Of a DNA stretch of 49,333 nucleotides, positions 1 to 7,380 are shown piece by piece; the first letter of the stretch is position 1; each line of letters begins with the position of its first letter. A program made the translations under genes and the position numbers. The notes beneath the pieces are model-generated. The model saw only the letters and a program-made list of their open reading frames with translations. It was not told where the DNA came from and ran no database searches. This DNA is from Lentimicrobium sp. (GTDB taxonomy: Bacteria > Bacteroidota > Bacteroidia > Bacteroidales > Lentimicrobiaceae): positions 1 through 49,333 of the forward strand of contig JANJXJ010000125.1 in assembly GCA_024709105.1 (NCBI GenBank), given 5' to 3'.

Positions 1-2408
1 ATGTAGTACAACACAATATAAGGTTGTAAAACATTCATGGCGGTGCCGGAGCCGGTGTTTGCAGTACTGCCGCTGATGGTATGTGTGTGACTTCCTGCAG
101 AACTGGTAGTTCCTGATGTTGTTCGTGGTGTTATTGGAATACAATCGCTACATCCATCATTTTTAACTTTAGTGGAGGTTGGACTATTATTCGGAGCAGT
201 ATATGGGTGGCTATGACTACCATCACTTGTCGTTGCCAGAGTTCCTACGCCATGGTTATGTGCTGGCAACTCAGCAGTGGATATCGTATGGGTTTTCTCC
301 CCACCGGTTTCGCCACGGGTGTCAAATTCGGTTTGAGCAGCATCTAAACCTACCGGAATCCTTCCTTTTAGGTTAGGTACTCTGAATGTGCCTGAACCGG
401 ACCCGTAAGTGGTGCCGATGACTGCGTAAAGTGCAGCATAAGTAGTGGTGCTGTAGGCAGTTCCATCGCACAAAAGCCATCCTGTTGGTGCACTACTTCC
501 AGCCCAGATCATGATCGAACCTACGGGTGCTCCCAGATCACTGTGAGTATGATTACCGGCTGCAACCTGTGTAGCTCCGGTTCCTATGCTGAGTGACACG
601 GTTGGATTACCGCTTACACCGTCGCCATTGGAAACGCTGATTCCATTCCCGCTGGCGGTCAATGTCCTGGCCGAAACCGTTCCCGAGCCGGTTCGGGCAA
701 TCAGTCCGTTGGTTGACAGGTTATGCAAAGCCAGTGCCTGTCCGGTTAATCCGAGGGTTCCGGTGGAGGTGATTGTTCCTCCGGTTATTCCGTTTCCTGT
801 GGCAATAGAGGTAACCGTTCCGGAGCCTGTTCCTGCTCCGATGGCTGTGCGGAAATCGGAAGCATTCAGAGCGGAGACCGAGTTGTCGGCGTTAAAGCGT
901 GGAAATGTTATGGCTGAAGGATTTGCGATGGTATACAGATTGCTGCCCAGGGTGGTAGCTCCCAGGTTGGTTCTCGCTCCTGATGCTGTGGCAGAACCTG
1001 TTCCTCCGTTTGCAATGGGCAAAGTTCCACTGTAGGCGGTGGCGGTAATGCCTGTCAGCTGCGATCCGTCGCCATAGAACCTGGTCGCATAAAGATACCC
1101 GTCGTAGTTGGTACGTGTAGTGTTGGTTGGAGCCGTTACCCCGCCATAGAATCCCCCGGATGTTTTAGAGCCGCTGTGCAGCATAACCCCTGCTGTTGAA
1201 CTGGAAGGCAGCTGGGTGGTTATGGCATGGGAGTGGGTAGTGCCCGAAACGCTGTTGGTGGTTGAACTGGTGAGTGTTGAAGGGGTTCCTAAAGTAACGG
1301 AACCTGATCCTGTGATGGTGGTGAAACTCATGCCATTGCCGGCCGATACGCTGGTAACAGTTCCTGTTCCGGTTAGCGGAGTTCCGTTTACCCTGAAGTT
1401 ACCGGTAATATTAACATCACCGGTAACATCCAGCGGATAAGCCGGATTGACATTACCAATGCCAACATTTCCACCGCTGTATTGTATTTTTCCGCTGCCG
1501 GCTGTACTCCAGTAAGTATCATTCGAGCTTGCAACCGGTATGCCGTTGATGGTTATGGCAGTTCCGTTTATTGAACCATTGACGTTGAGTTTGTACGCTC
1601 CCGGTGAGGTAGTGCCAATGGCTACATTTCCGGTATTATAGTAAATGTCATTCGTTGAAGTAGTCCATTGGCTGGAAACGACTCCATTCCAGTTTGTGAT
1701 ATCACCATTTGTAATGCCATAGGCCGGGCTTGCTGCAAAAACAGGGTCGGTTTCTGTGTAGCTGGAAAGATACCCTGCCGATGCATGGTTTCCCCATCCG
1801 TAGGCTGTGTTCCAGTTTGTGATGTTGGTACCTGTAATTCCATTTGCAGCACTGGCGCTGTACACAGGGTCGGTTTCTGAAAGGGTAGCGGTTGTCAGAT
1901 ACCCTGCCGATGCATGATTGCCCCAGCCATAGGCTGTGTTCCAGTTTGAAATATTGGTGCCTGTAATTCCACTTGCAGCGCTGGCGCCAAAAACAGGGTC
2001 GGTTTCCGACAACGATGTAAGGTATCCGGCCAAAGCATGATTACCCCACCCAAAAGCAGCATTCCAGTTGGTAATGTTTGTACTTGTTATTCCCTGCGCT
2101 GGAGAGGCGGTGAAAACAGGGTCGGTTTCGCTTCCAGCGCTGCCTCCGATCAATGCCCAGGAACTGCCATCAAAATAGTAGAAACCAGCCGGGGAGGTGG
2201 TTTGATAAACCATAAGTCCCTGCGCAGGAGACTGAATCTGTGTCCGTTGTTCTGCCGTCATTCGTGGTATCAGCAGTCCACCTGTGGTTGATTTTACATC
2301 GAGCATGGCCGAAGTATGCGGAGCTGAACCATCAGTGTTAATGCCCACGTTTTGGGACATCAATTGAACTGAAGCAAGCAAAAGAAGCAAGGTAAGGAGC
2401 TTTTTCAT
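1..2408 (-). CDS. secreted phage tail-collar / tail-fibre-like protein (3' end outside window)
   Basis: Reading the minus strand from the ATG at 2408 gives an open frame of at least 802 codons that reaches the window edge without a stop. It begins with a signal peptide (MKKLLTLLLLLASVQLMSQ). Next comes a segment common in Bacteroidota surface proteins (VGINTDGSAPHTSAMLDV, then a GLLIPRM motif). Four tandem repeats of about 41 residues follow at residues 94-244, with the consensus ETDPVF, GIT, NWN, GWGNH, AGYL. The middle resembles phage tail fibres (LPIANGGTGSATASGARTNL). A tail-collar domain starts near residue 625 (GSIMIWAGSSAPTGWLLCDG, then FRVPNLKGRIPVGLD). At least five HxH motifs (HSH, HTH, HNH, HSH, HTH) recall the metal-binding tips of T4-type fibres. 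The last visible residues (NVLQPYIVLYY) resemble the usual end of this family, so little is probably missing. It follows the 137-residue gene by 24 bases, so the two are likely co-transcribed. No other phage genes are visible, so a host surface or adhesion role is inferred. Ligand unknown. Confidence 0.88.
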   Translation of the reverse strand, partial: MKKLLTLLLLLASVQLMSQNVGINTDGSAPHTSAMLDVKSTTGGLLIPRMTAEQRTQIQSPAQGLMVYQTTSPAGFYYFDGSSWALIGGSAGSETDPVFTASPAQGITSTNITNWNAAFGWGNHALAGYLTSLSETDPVFGASAASGITGTNISNWNTAYGWGNHASAGYLTTATLSETDPVYSASAANGITGTNITNWNTAYGWGNHASAGYLSSYTETDPVFAASPAYGITNGDITNWNGVVSSQWTTSTNDIYYNTGNVAIGTTSPGAYKLNVNGSINGTAITINGIPVASSNDTYWSTAGSGKIQYSGGNVGIGNVNPAYPLDVTGDVNITGNFRVNGTPLTGTGTVTSVSAGNGMSFTTITGSGSVTLGTPSTLTSSTTNSVSGTTHSHAITTQLPSSSTAGVMLHSGSKTSGGFYGGVTAPTNTTRTNYDGYLYATRFYGDGSQLTGITATAYSGTLPIANGGTGSATASGARTNLGATTLGSNLYTIANPSAITFPRFNADNSVSALNASDFRTAIGAGTGSGTVTSIATGNGITGGTITSTGTLGLTGQALALHNLSTNGLIARTGSGTVSARTLTASGNGISVSNGDGVSGNPTVSLSIGTGATQVAAGNHTHSDLGAPVGSIMIWAGSSAPTGWLLCDGTAYSTTTYAALYAVIGTTYGSGSGTFRVPNLKGRIPVGLDAAQTEFDTRGETGGEKTHTISTAELPAHNHGVGTLATTSDGSHSHPYTAPNNSPTSTKVKNDGCSDCIPITPRTTSGTTSSAGSHTHTISGSTANTGSGTAMNVLQPYIVLYY
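1676..2129 (-). repeat. four tandem ~125-base coding repeats (ETDPVF / GWGNH units)
   Basis: The plus-strand string cagggtcggtttc (Glu-Thr-Asp-Pro on the minus strand) recurs at about 1742, 1866, 1992 and 2117, spaced 123-129 bases. Each unit encodes about 41-43 residues with conserved NWN and GWGNHA. The fourth unit is truncated after the NWN. Spacing is always a multiple of three, so these are protein repeats rather than a DNA element. Confidence 0.85.
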
Positions 2409-2432
2409 AAGGTTTTCTTTTGGGGTTATTTT

Positions 2433-2846
2433 TTAAATACTGATTGGGGTTTCTTTTTTATTTTTCTGATCAGCTTTCCAGGCTGAATGATTGTACCTGA
2501 CAAGCGCAGGAAAGTTTCCGGATTGCAGAGGCAGATGTATGACATCATTGTAGTTTTTATTGCGGGCAAATTTCAGAGAATTCACTGTGAGGTATTTTAC
2601 AAGCAGAATGACTGGCCTCTCAGGATTCTGAGCTTTCAGAATGCTTACTACATTATCGTGGTCAATAAATTCAGCATCCAGCGAAATCAATACAACAGCC
2701 GCCTCAGGGAATTTTTCGCCCAATGAAACCAGTTCATCGCCGGTACCCGCAATGAGCAACATAACGTCGGGCAACTCCTTAATATCAGTCAGGGAATCTT
2801 TTGAGTCATGATTCACTGCAGCGATAATTGTAAATATAGTATTCAT
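2433..2846 (-). CDS. small protein, possibly a degenerate receiver-like domain
   Basis: A 137-residue protein without signal peptide or membrane segment. I do not recognise a named family. The alternating hydrophobic strands (DVMLLIAG near 27, AAVVLISLDAEF near 48, PERPVILLV near 75, NDVIHLPL near 99) follow the order expected of a CheY-like fold. An Asp at the end of the third strand (ISLDAEF) and a Pro in the last strand (HLPL) sit where a receiver would have its phospho-acceptor and its Lys-Pro. The conserved Lys and the acidic pair are not evident, so it would be a pseudo-receiver at best. It is the first gene of the operon with the tail-collar protein (24 bases apart) and has a good promoter. 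Regulation of that neighbour is possible but unproven. Confidence 0.6.
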   Translation of the reverse strand: MNTIFTIIAAVNHDSKDSLTDIKELPDVMLLIAGTGDELVSLGEKFPEAAVVLISLDAEFIDHDNVVSILKAQNPERPVILLVKYLTVNSLKFARNKNYNDVIHLPLQSGNFPALVRYNHSAWKADQKNKKETPISI

Positions 2847-2863
2847 CGGTGTAAAGATTTATG

Positions 2864-2906
2864 CAAATGTAAGAGGGTAAAAAAGCGGAATGCAAGTTTT
2901 TACCCT
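2864..2906 (-). promoter_or_regulatory. promoter with flanking inverted repeat for the tail-collar operon
   Basis: On the minus strand the -7 box TACATTTG (2864-2871) lies 21 bases from a TTG at 2893-2895, which fits the Bacteroidota primary sigma pattern. A perfect inverted repeat, AGGGTAAAAA (2874-2883) and TTTTTACCCT (2897-2906), separated by 13 bases, brackets the -33 TTG. This is an operator-like placement. The rest of the gap 2847-3184 holds only this site and the terminator at 3131-3159. Confidence 0.6.
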
Positions 2907-3130
2907 TGTAAAAAACTATGGAAAAGTTTGTGAGCTATCCATAAAGTACTGTATATAAATATAATAGATATTGAATATTGTCATGAATAGCAATTCAGGT
3001 AATTCGTTTAAGCTAGATAAATGTAAAATAATGTTACTTAATGAATGTATTTGCCAGGATTTTATGATGATATAACCCTTTTGTTTGCAGGAATTTGCAT
3101 TCCGGGTTTTACAGATTTGCTTAGCATAGC

Positions 3131-3159
3131 AAAAAAAAGGCTTCCCCGTAGAGGAAGCC
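3131..3159 (-). terminator. rho-independent terminator of the cytochrome c peroxidase gene
   Basis: Stem GGCTTCC/GGAAGCC (3139-3145 and 3153-3159) with a 7-base loop, followed on the minus strand by eight T (3138-3131). It lies about 25 bases past the stop of the peroxidase gene. Confidence 0.85.
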
Positions 3160-3184
3160 AATTTCAAATCAGGGAAAAAATAAT

Positions 3185-4216
3185 TTAGTTTAAAGCAGCA
3201 GCAGGAACCTCCCCTGTAAGTGTTTTAAGAAAAGCCACAATATTGTTTACTTGCTCCGGGCTCAGCGTTTTGTTAAGCTCGGCTTTGGCCATTATGTCAA
3301 CAGTTTTGTCAAGTTCCTTCACGCTGCCATCGTGCAGGTAAGGCCAGGTTTCGGCTATGTTTCTGAGGCTGGGAACCTTATAAACATCACGGTCGGCTTC
3401 GTTTTTGGTAACCTGCATTTTGCCGGTATCATCAACATCGCTTCCGGTATATTCCTTATGCGTGCCGAATAAAGGGTATTTCTGGAACATATTTCCACCG
3501 AGCAAAGCTCCTGTATGGCAGGCAGTACAACCCGTTTCAATAAAGGAACCCAGGCCGTCAAGTTCCTGCGCTGTAAGTGCAGTTTTGTCGCCCAGCAGAA
3601 ACTGATCAAATTTTGAAGGAGTGAGCAGGGTTCTCTCAAATGCACCAATCGCTTTGCGCATATTGGTAAAATTAAGGGCATTTTCTTCTTCTGGAAAAGC
3701 TGCGGCAAACATTTTTACATAATTGTCGTCGGCAGCAAGCCTGTCCATTACAATGGCTTCGCTGGGCATATTCATTTCGGCGGGGTTCATAACTGGGCCT
3801 CCGGCCTGCTCTTCAACGTCCTTGTTGCGGCCATCCCAGAACTGCAGGAAATGTAAAGCAGCATTCAGTGTTGTGGGCGAGTTGCGTGTACCCGGGGCTC
3901 CGTTGTCGCCCGGACTGGTTGGCAGATTGTCAACCCCGAAGGTTTTTAAGTCGTGGCAGGTGTTGCAACTCTGTGTTTGGTTCAGCGACAAGCGGTTATC
4001 GTAATACAATGCCTTACCCAGGGCTATTTTCTCAGGTGAAAGCGGGTTCTCAGGATTTAATGCCTCCACTGGCAGCGGTTTGAAAAAATTGTTGGCGAGT
4101 GTCATCAAACTGTCTGCCTTTTTCTCAAGTTTCAGGGCCTGGTTGTTCTGCCCTTGGTTGCATCCGGATACTGCCAGGAGGAGCAAGGCGCTCATAAATA
4201 GTAAAATATTTTTCAT
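3185..4216 (-). CDS. di-haem cytochrome c peroxidase (CcpA/MauG family), lipoprotein
   Basis: A 343-residue protein that should reduce hydrogen peroxide to water in the periplasm using electrons from small cytochromes or the quinol chain. The N-terminus is a lipoprotein signal with lipobox AVSGC (Cys19). Two haem c motifs are visible: CNTCH at 84-88 and CTACH at 230-234. The family segment LGKALYYDNRLS precedes the first haem, and FWDGR and GGPVMNPAEM lie between them. Length and layout are normal for bacterial CCPs. It stands alone with its own terminator and a promoter (-7 box TATATTTG at 4236-4243). Two direct repeats upstream of that box suggest an activator, perhaps redox- or peroxide-responsive. 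MauG-like oxidation of another substrate is the alternative, but CCP is more likely given the lone gene. Confidence 0.9.
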   Translation of the reverse strand: MKNILLFMSALLLLAVSGCNQGQNNQALKLEKKADSLMTLANNFFKPLPVEALNPENPLSPEKIALGKALYYDNRLSLNQTQSCNTCHDLKTFGVDNLPTSPGDNGAPGTRNSPTTLNAALHFLQFWDGRNKDVEEQAGGPVMNPAEMNMPSEAIVMDRLAADDNYVKMFAAAFPEEENALNFTNMRKAIGAFERTLLTPSKFDQFLLGDKTALTAQELDGLGSFIETGCTACHTGALLGGNMFQKYPLFGTHKEYTGSDVDDTGKMQVTKNEADRDVYKVPSLRNIAETWPYLHDGSVKELDKTVDIMAKAELNKTLSPEQVNNIVAFLKTLTGEVPAAALN

Positions 4217-4235
4217 ATGTTGTGATAATTTTTAG

Positions 4236-4303
4236 CAAATATATTAACAGATGTTAGTTATTACATCTCTCTGAAGTAATTTAGAATCTCTCTAAATAAA
4301 TTT
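4236..4303 (-). promoter_or_regulatory. peroxidase promoter with two upstream direct repeats
   Basis: The minus-strand -7 box TATATTTG is at 4236-4243, about 20 bases before the ATG. Upstream lie two direct repeats, 4265-4282 and 4286-4303. In plus orientation they read ATCTCTCTGAAGTAATTT and ATCTCTCTAAATAAATTT (15 of 18 identical) and start 21 bases apart, two helical turns. This is the geometry of a pair of activator sites on one DNA face. The rest of 4217-4402 holds a perfect 11-base inverted repeat at 4340-4369. Confidence 0.45.
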
Positions 4304-4402
4304 GTTTGTCTGTGTATCTGATATTCAGAAGTATATATTTTTCTTTGCCAATTTTATCTGGCAAAGAAACAGGTTTTCAGAAACAAAAAAAGTAATCCGC
4401 TT

Positions 4403-5197
4403 TTATTTTTCAAAAGCCTCAGCCAGCAGTGCTTTTAGTTTTGAGGGAGGAATGTCGGTTTGGATTTCACCGGCACTGCACCACGAAATTTTACCTGTTT
4501 GCTCAGAAACCACAATGGCGATGGCATCTGACTTTTCGGTAATTCCAACTGCCGAGCGGTGCCTGAGTCCGATGTGAGAGGGCAGACTATCATTTCCGGA
4601 AACGGGTAAAATACAGCTGGCTGCAACGATTCTGTTGTTTCTGATAATTACAGCACCATCGTGAAGTGGTGAGTTTTTGTAAAAAATATTTTCGAGCAGC
4701 CTGTCTGAGATTCTGGCTTCAAGCAGCTCTCCGGTTGAAATGTAATCTTCCAGTTCGTTTATTTTAGACATAACAATAAGCGCTCCGGTGTTTGAATTGG
4801 CCATTCTGCGGCAAGCCTGTACAATGGGATCAATGTCGGTTTGGTTGTCACTGTTGTCGCGTATCTTCCAGAATAAAAACCGGCGGCTGCGTTTCCTGTT
4901 AAAAGCCGAGGTACCTACAAGCAGCAGAAATTTCCTGATTTCAGGCTGAAATACCACAATTAACGCAATAAATCCTACACTGATAAATGCACCCAGAATT
5001 TCTGAGAGAAGTTCCATTTCGAGTATCCTGACCAGCCGCCATGCCAGAAAAATGGCAATAATTCCCAGCAGAATATTAATGGCCGCTGTGCCTTTCAGCA
5101 GGTTGTACAGTGCATAAAGCATAAGTGCAACCATAAGAATATCAATAAGATCCAGTATTCTTATCTGCGAAATAACCGGCAATACCAACTCAATCAT
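4403..5197 (-). CDS. cdaA: diadenylate cyclase CdaA (membrane c-di-AMP synthase)
   Basis: A 264-residue protein that condenses two ATP into c-di-AMP, a messenger for osmotic and envelope homeostasis. Three hydrophobic segments (about residues 6-30, 38-57 and 66-84) anchor it in the membrane. The DAC (DisA_N) domain follows, with the catalytic motifs DGA at 180-182 and RHR at 212-214 and the downstream SEQTG. Length is normal for the CdaA/DacA subfamily (TIGR00159). No YbbR/CdaR partner is adjacent. In many Bacteroidota cdaA sits beside folP. Here folP is 6.8 kb away with an efflux operon in between. A promoter with -7 box TACTTTTG lies just upstream at 5215-5222. Confidence 0.93.
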   Translation of the reverse strand: MIELVLPVISQIRILDLIDILMVALMLYALYNLLKGTAAINILLGIIAIFLAWRLVRILEMELLSEILGAFISVGFIALIVVFQPEIRKFLLLVGTSAFNRKRSRRFLFWKIRDNSDNQTDIDPIVQACRRMANSNTGALIVMSKINELEDYISTGELLEARISDRLLENIFYKNSPLHDGAVIIRNNRIVAASCILPVSGNDSLPSHIGLRHRSAVGITEKSDAIAIVVSEQTGKISWCSAGEIQTDIPPSKLKALLAEAFEK

Positions 5198-5214
5198 CTT
5201 TTAAAGCTTTTCTG

Positions 5215-5222
5215 CAAAAGTA
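5215..5222 (-). promoter_or_regulatory. cdaA promoter -7 box
   Basis: TACTTTTG on the minus strand matches TAnnTTTG and lies 18 bases before the cdaA ATG. No convincing -33 TTG at the usual spacing was seen. Confidence 0.45.
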
Positions 5223-5387
5223 ATCAAACCATTGCGATTTCTGATGGCTAATTCAAATAACTGAAATATTGCCTGTTGCAAACACTAATGCTTTGCCTGA
5301 TATCAGTTTGTGAATGTTTTAGTTAACTAAAGACAGAACTTATTTATCTGAAATCATCCTGCTCCTTTTTGAAATAATTTTAGATAG

Positions 5388-5420
5388 AAAACTAAAAAAC
5401 TAAAATAGTTTTGTAGTTTT
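5388..5420 (+). promoter_or_regulatory. 33-base operator palindrome over the tetR/efflux promoter
   Basis: AAAACTAAAAAACTA (5388-5402) and TAGTTTTGTAGTTTT (5406-5420) form an inverted repeat with one mismatch in 15 and a 3-base spacer. The right arm contains two overlapping candidates for the -7 box TAnnTTTG (TAGTTTTG at 5406 and 5414). A dimeric regulator bound here would block RNA polymerase. The adjacent tetR is the obvious candidate for autorepression. Confidence 0.7.
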
Positions 5421-5439
5421 GCAACTGCAAAATCGAAGG

Positions 5440-6066
5440 ATGGAAACCAAAGAGAGAATTAAAGAAAAGGCCATAGAGCTGTTTCTGACCATTGGGGTTA
5501 AAAATGTAACCATGGATTCCATGGCCGCTGATCTGGGCATTTCAAAAAGGACAATTTATGAACTTTTTAAAGATAAAGATGACCTGATTGTGCAGTCATT
5601 GCGCGAAATGATCATCAGGAATAACCGTGAGATGCTTGAAATAATTTCGGAAGCCAGTCATGTGATTGAAGCCATTTTTTTAATCATGAAAAAGGAGACC
5701 GAAAGGCGGGTACAAATGCCCAGGATTTTTGTAGAAGACATTAAAAAATATTATTCGGCAGTGAATGCTTCATTCTATAACTGCGAAGAAAACCTGAAAG
5801 AACTTTCGGCTTCTTATACACTTTTGGAAAAGGGGATTGCTGACGGAATATTCAGAACCGATATAAAGATTGATCTTGTGGATAATTTCCTGCACGAAGT
5901 CATTGGATTGATACACACCAGCGACCGCATAAGGGCACTGCAGCCTGAAAAAGCCGATATTCTTAAGAGCATCTTTCTTCCTTACTTCAGAGGAATCTGT
6001 ACCCGAAAAGGCACTGACCTGATGGAAAAATACTTTGATAATCTTAACGAACTCACAATCAACTAA
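5440..6066 (+). CDS. TetR-family transcriptional regulator of the efflux operon
   Basis: A 208-residue one-component regulator. The N-terminal helix-turn-helix is clear (residues about 24-43: VTMDSMAADLGISKRTIYEL, followed by FKDKDDLI). The C-terminal part is a divergent ligand-binding and dimer domain. I chose the ATG at 5440 because the frame's earlier TTG at 5419 lies inside the -7 box/operator palindrome and would precede the transcription start. The stop is 2 bases from the ATG of the TolC-like gene, so it is the first gene of the RND operon and very probably controls it and itself. The inducer cannot be read from the sequence. Confidence 0.92.
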   Translation: METKERIKEKAIELFLTIGVKNVTMDSMAADLGISKRTIYELFKDKDDLIVQSLREMIIRNNREMLEIISEASHVIEAIFLIMKKETERRVQMPRIFVEDIKKYYSAVNASFYNCEENLKELSASYTLLEKGIADGIFRTDIKIDLVDNFLHEVIGLIHTSDRIRALQPEKADILKSIFLPYFRGICTRKGTDLMEKYFDNLNELTIN

Positions 6067-6068
6067 AT

Positions 6069-7364
6069 ATGAAAACAATTTTTCTGTTTTTTCTCCTGTT
6101 TGCCGGCGCTTCTTTTATGCTTGTCGCTCAGCAACCGCTTACGCTGGATTTGCCATCGGCGCGCCGCCATGCTGTAGAATTTAATAAATCGGCCCTAAAT
6201 GCCAACCTTTCAACGCAAAAGGCACAATTGGCGCTTCGCGAGGCAATTGCCAACGGATTGCCTCAGGTAAATTCTACTCTGGATTATTCCAATGCGCTGG
6301 GTGCCAAAATTTCTATACGGTTTAACGAAAACATGCCGGCTTCCGAAATTGACATCAAGCCTCAGAGTAACTTTAACCTGAATGTTACTCAGCTGGTTTT
6401 CAGTGGAAATTACATTGTTGGAGTTCAGGTGGCCAGACTTTATAAAGACCTGGCCGAAATGAATGTGCTGAAAACCGAACTTGAAATTGAGACACAGGTT
6501 ACAGAAGCCTACCATTTGGTGCTTGTTTCGGAGGAGCTATTAAAAATTCTGAATCAGAATCTCGTGAACCTCAGAAGCCTTTATATAAAAACTTCTGCAC
6601 TCGAGAGCGCCGGAATCATTGAGAAAAATGATCTCGATCAGCTTTCGGTTCAGGTTAATACTCTTGAAAATGCAGTAAATGCTTCATCGAGACAATATGA
6701 GCTTGCAAAAAATATGTTGCGGCTTCACCTGGGTGTTGAGCCTGATACAGAACTTATTCTCACAGAAACACTCGAAGGCGTAATGGCTGCTTCGCTTGCA
6801 CAGTCTGTATTGCAGGAGTTTGATATTCAAAATCAGATTGACTTCAGAATGCTCAGTCAGCAGGAGCTGGTGAATCTTAAAATGATTAATATGCAAAAAG
6901 CCCATGCCTTGCCAACCTTGTCGGGATATTACAGATATACTTACAAGCTTTTGAAACCCGATTTTGATATGACACCTGCCAACATGGTAGGATTACAGAT
7001 GAATATCCCGATATTTTCGAGCGGGGTAAGAAGTGCGCAGGTCAAACAGGCAAGAATTGATTTTGAAACAACCCAAAACAACAAGGATTTGCTGAGCGAT
7101 CAACTGAAAATTCAGGAAAAGCAGCTCAGGTTTAACTACAACAGCAATGTTGAAACGTACACCAATCAGAAAAACAATGTGGAAGTATCACGAAGGGTTT
7201 ATAACAGCCTTAAGCTTAAATATGAGCAGGGCATTTTGTCGGGTCTTGACCTGATTAATGCCGACAACAATTACCTGAAGGCAGAAACTGATTACATTTC
7301 TTCGATGATGCAGGTGTTGCAATCGGGTGTTCAGCTTCAGAAACTTTACGGAAAAATCAACTAA
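6069..7364 (+). CDS. TolC-family outer membrane efflux protein
   Basis: A 431-residue outer-membrane channel component that would complete the tripartite RND pump. A signal peptide ends near MLVAQQ (residue 22). Two similar halves are rich in heptad-like Gln/Asn/Leu helices: the first half has RRHAVEFNKSALNANLS, the second NVEVSRRVYNSLKLKYEQG followed by SGLDLINADNNYL, a typical OEP signature. Length is usual for the family. It sits between tetR (2 bases upstream) and the membrane fusion protein (16 bases downstream) in one operon. Confidence 0.92.
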   Translation: MKTIFLFFLLFAGASFMLVAQQPLTLDLPSARRHAVEFNKSALNANLSTQKAQLALREAIANGLPQVNSTLDYSNALGAKISIRFNENMPASEIDIKPQSNFNLNVTQLVFSGNYIVGVQVARLYKDLAEMNVLKTELEIETQVTEAYHLVLVSEELLKILNQNLVNLRSLYIKTSALESAGIIEKNDLDQLSVQVNTLENAVNASSRQYELAKNMLRLHLGVEPDTELILTETLEGVMAASLAQSVLQEFDIQNQIDFRMLSQQELVNLKMINMQKAHALPTLSGYYRYTYKLLKPDFDMTPANMVGLQMNIPIFSSGVRSAQVKQARIDFETTQNNKDLLSDQLKIQEKQLRFNYNSNVETYTNQKNNVEVSRRVYNSLKLKYEQGILSGLDLINADNNYLKAETDYISSMMQVLQSGVQLQKLYGKIN

Positions 7365-7380
7365 ATACAGGGACATACCC

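Noticed and set aside
1676-2129. Regular ~125-base repeats as a CRISPR or satellite
   Set aside because: Spacing is always a multiple of three, units are protein-coding and spacers are not unique.
179-2291. Plus-strand frames such as 586-1035, 1216-1440 and 2037-2291
   Set aside because: They lie antisense to the continuous tail-collar frame, have Pro/Val-rich or Cys-rich translations without motifs and begin without promoters. The minus strand reads as one coherent protein.
2916-3167. Minus-strand frame of 83 codons between the peroxidase gene and the receiver-like gene
   Set aside because: It overlaps the peroxidase terminator and has no recognisable motif; composition looks intergenic.
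4340-4369. Perfect 11-base inverted repeat TTTCTTTGCCA/TGGCAAAGAAA
   Set aside because: It follows cdaA where a terminator is expected, but no U run follows on either strand, so I did not call it a terminator. It could still be an RNA hairpin.
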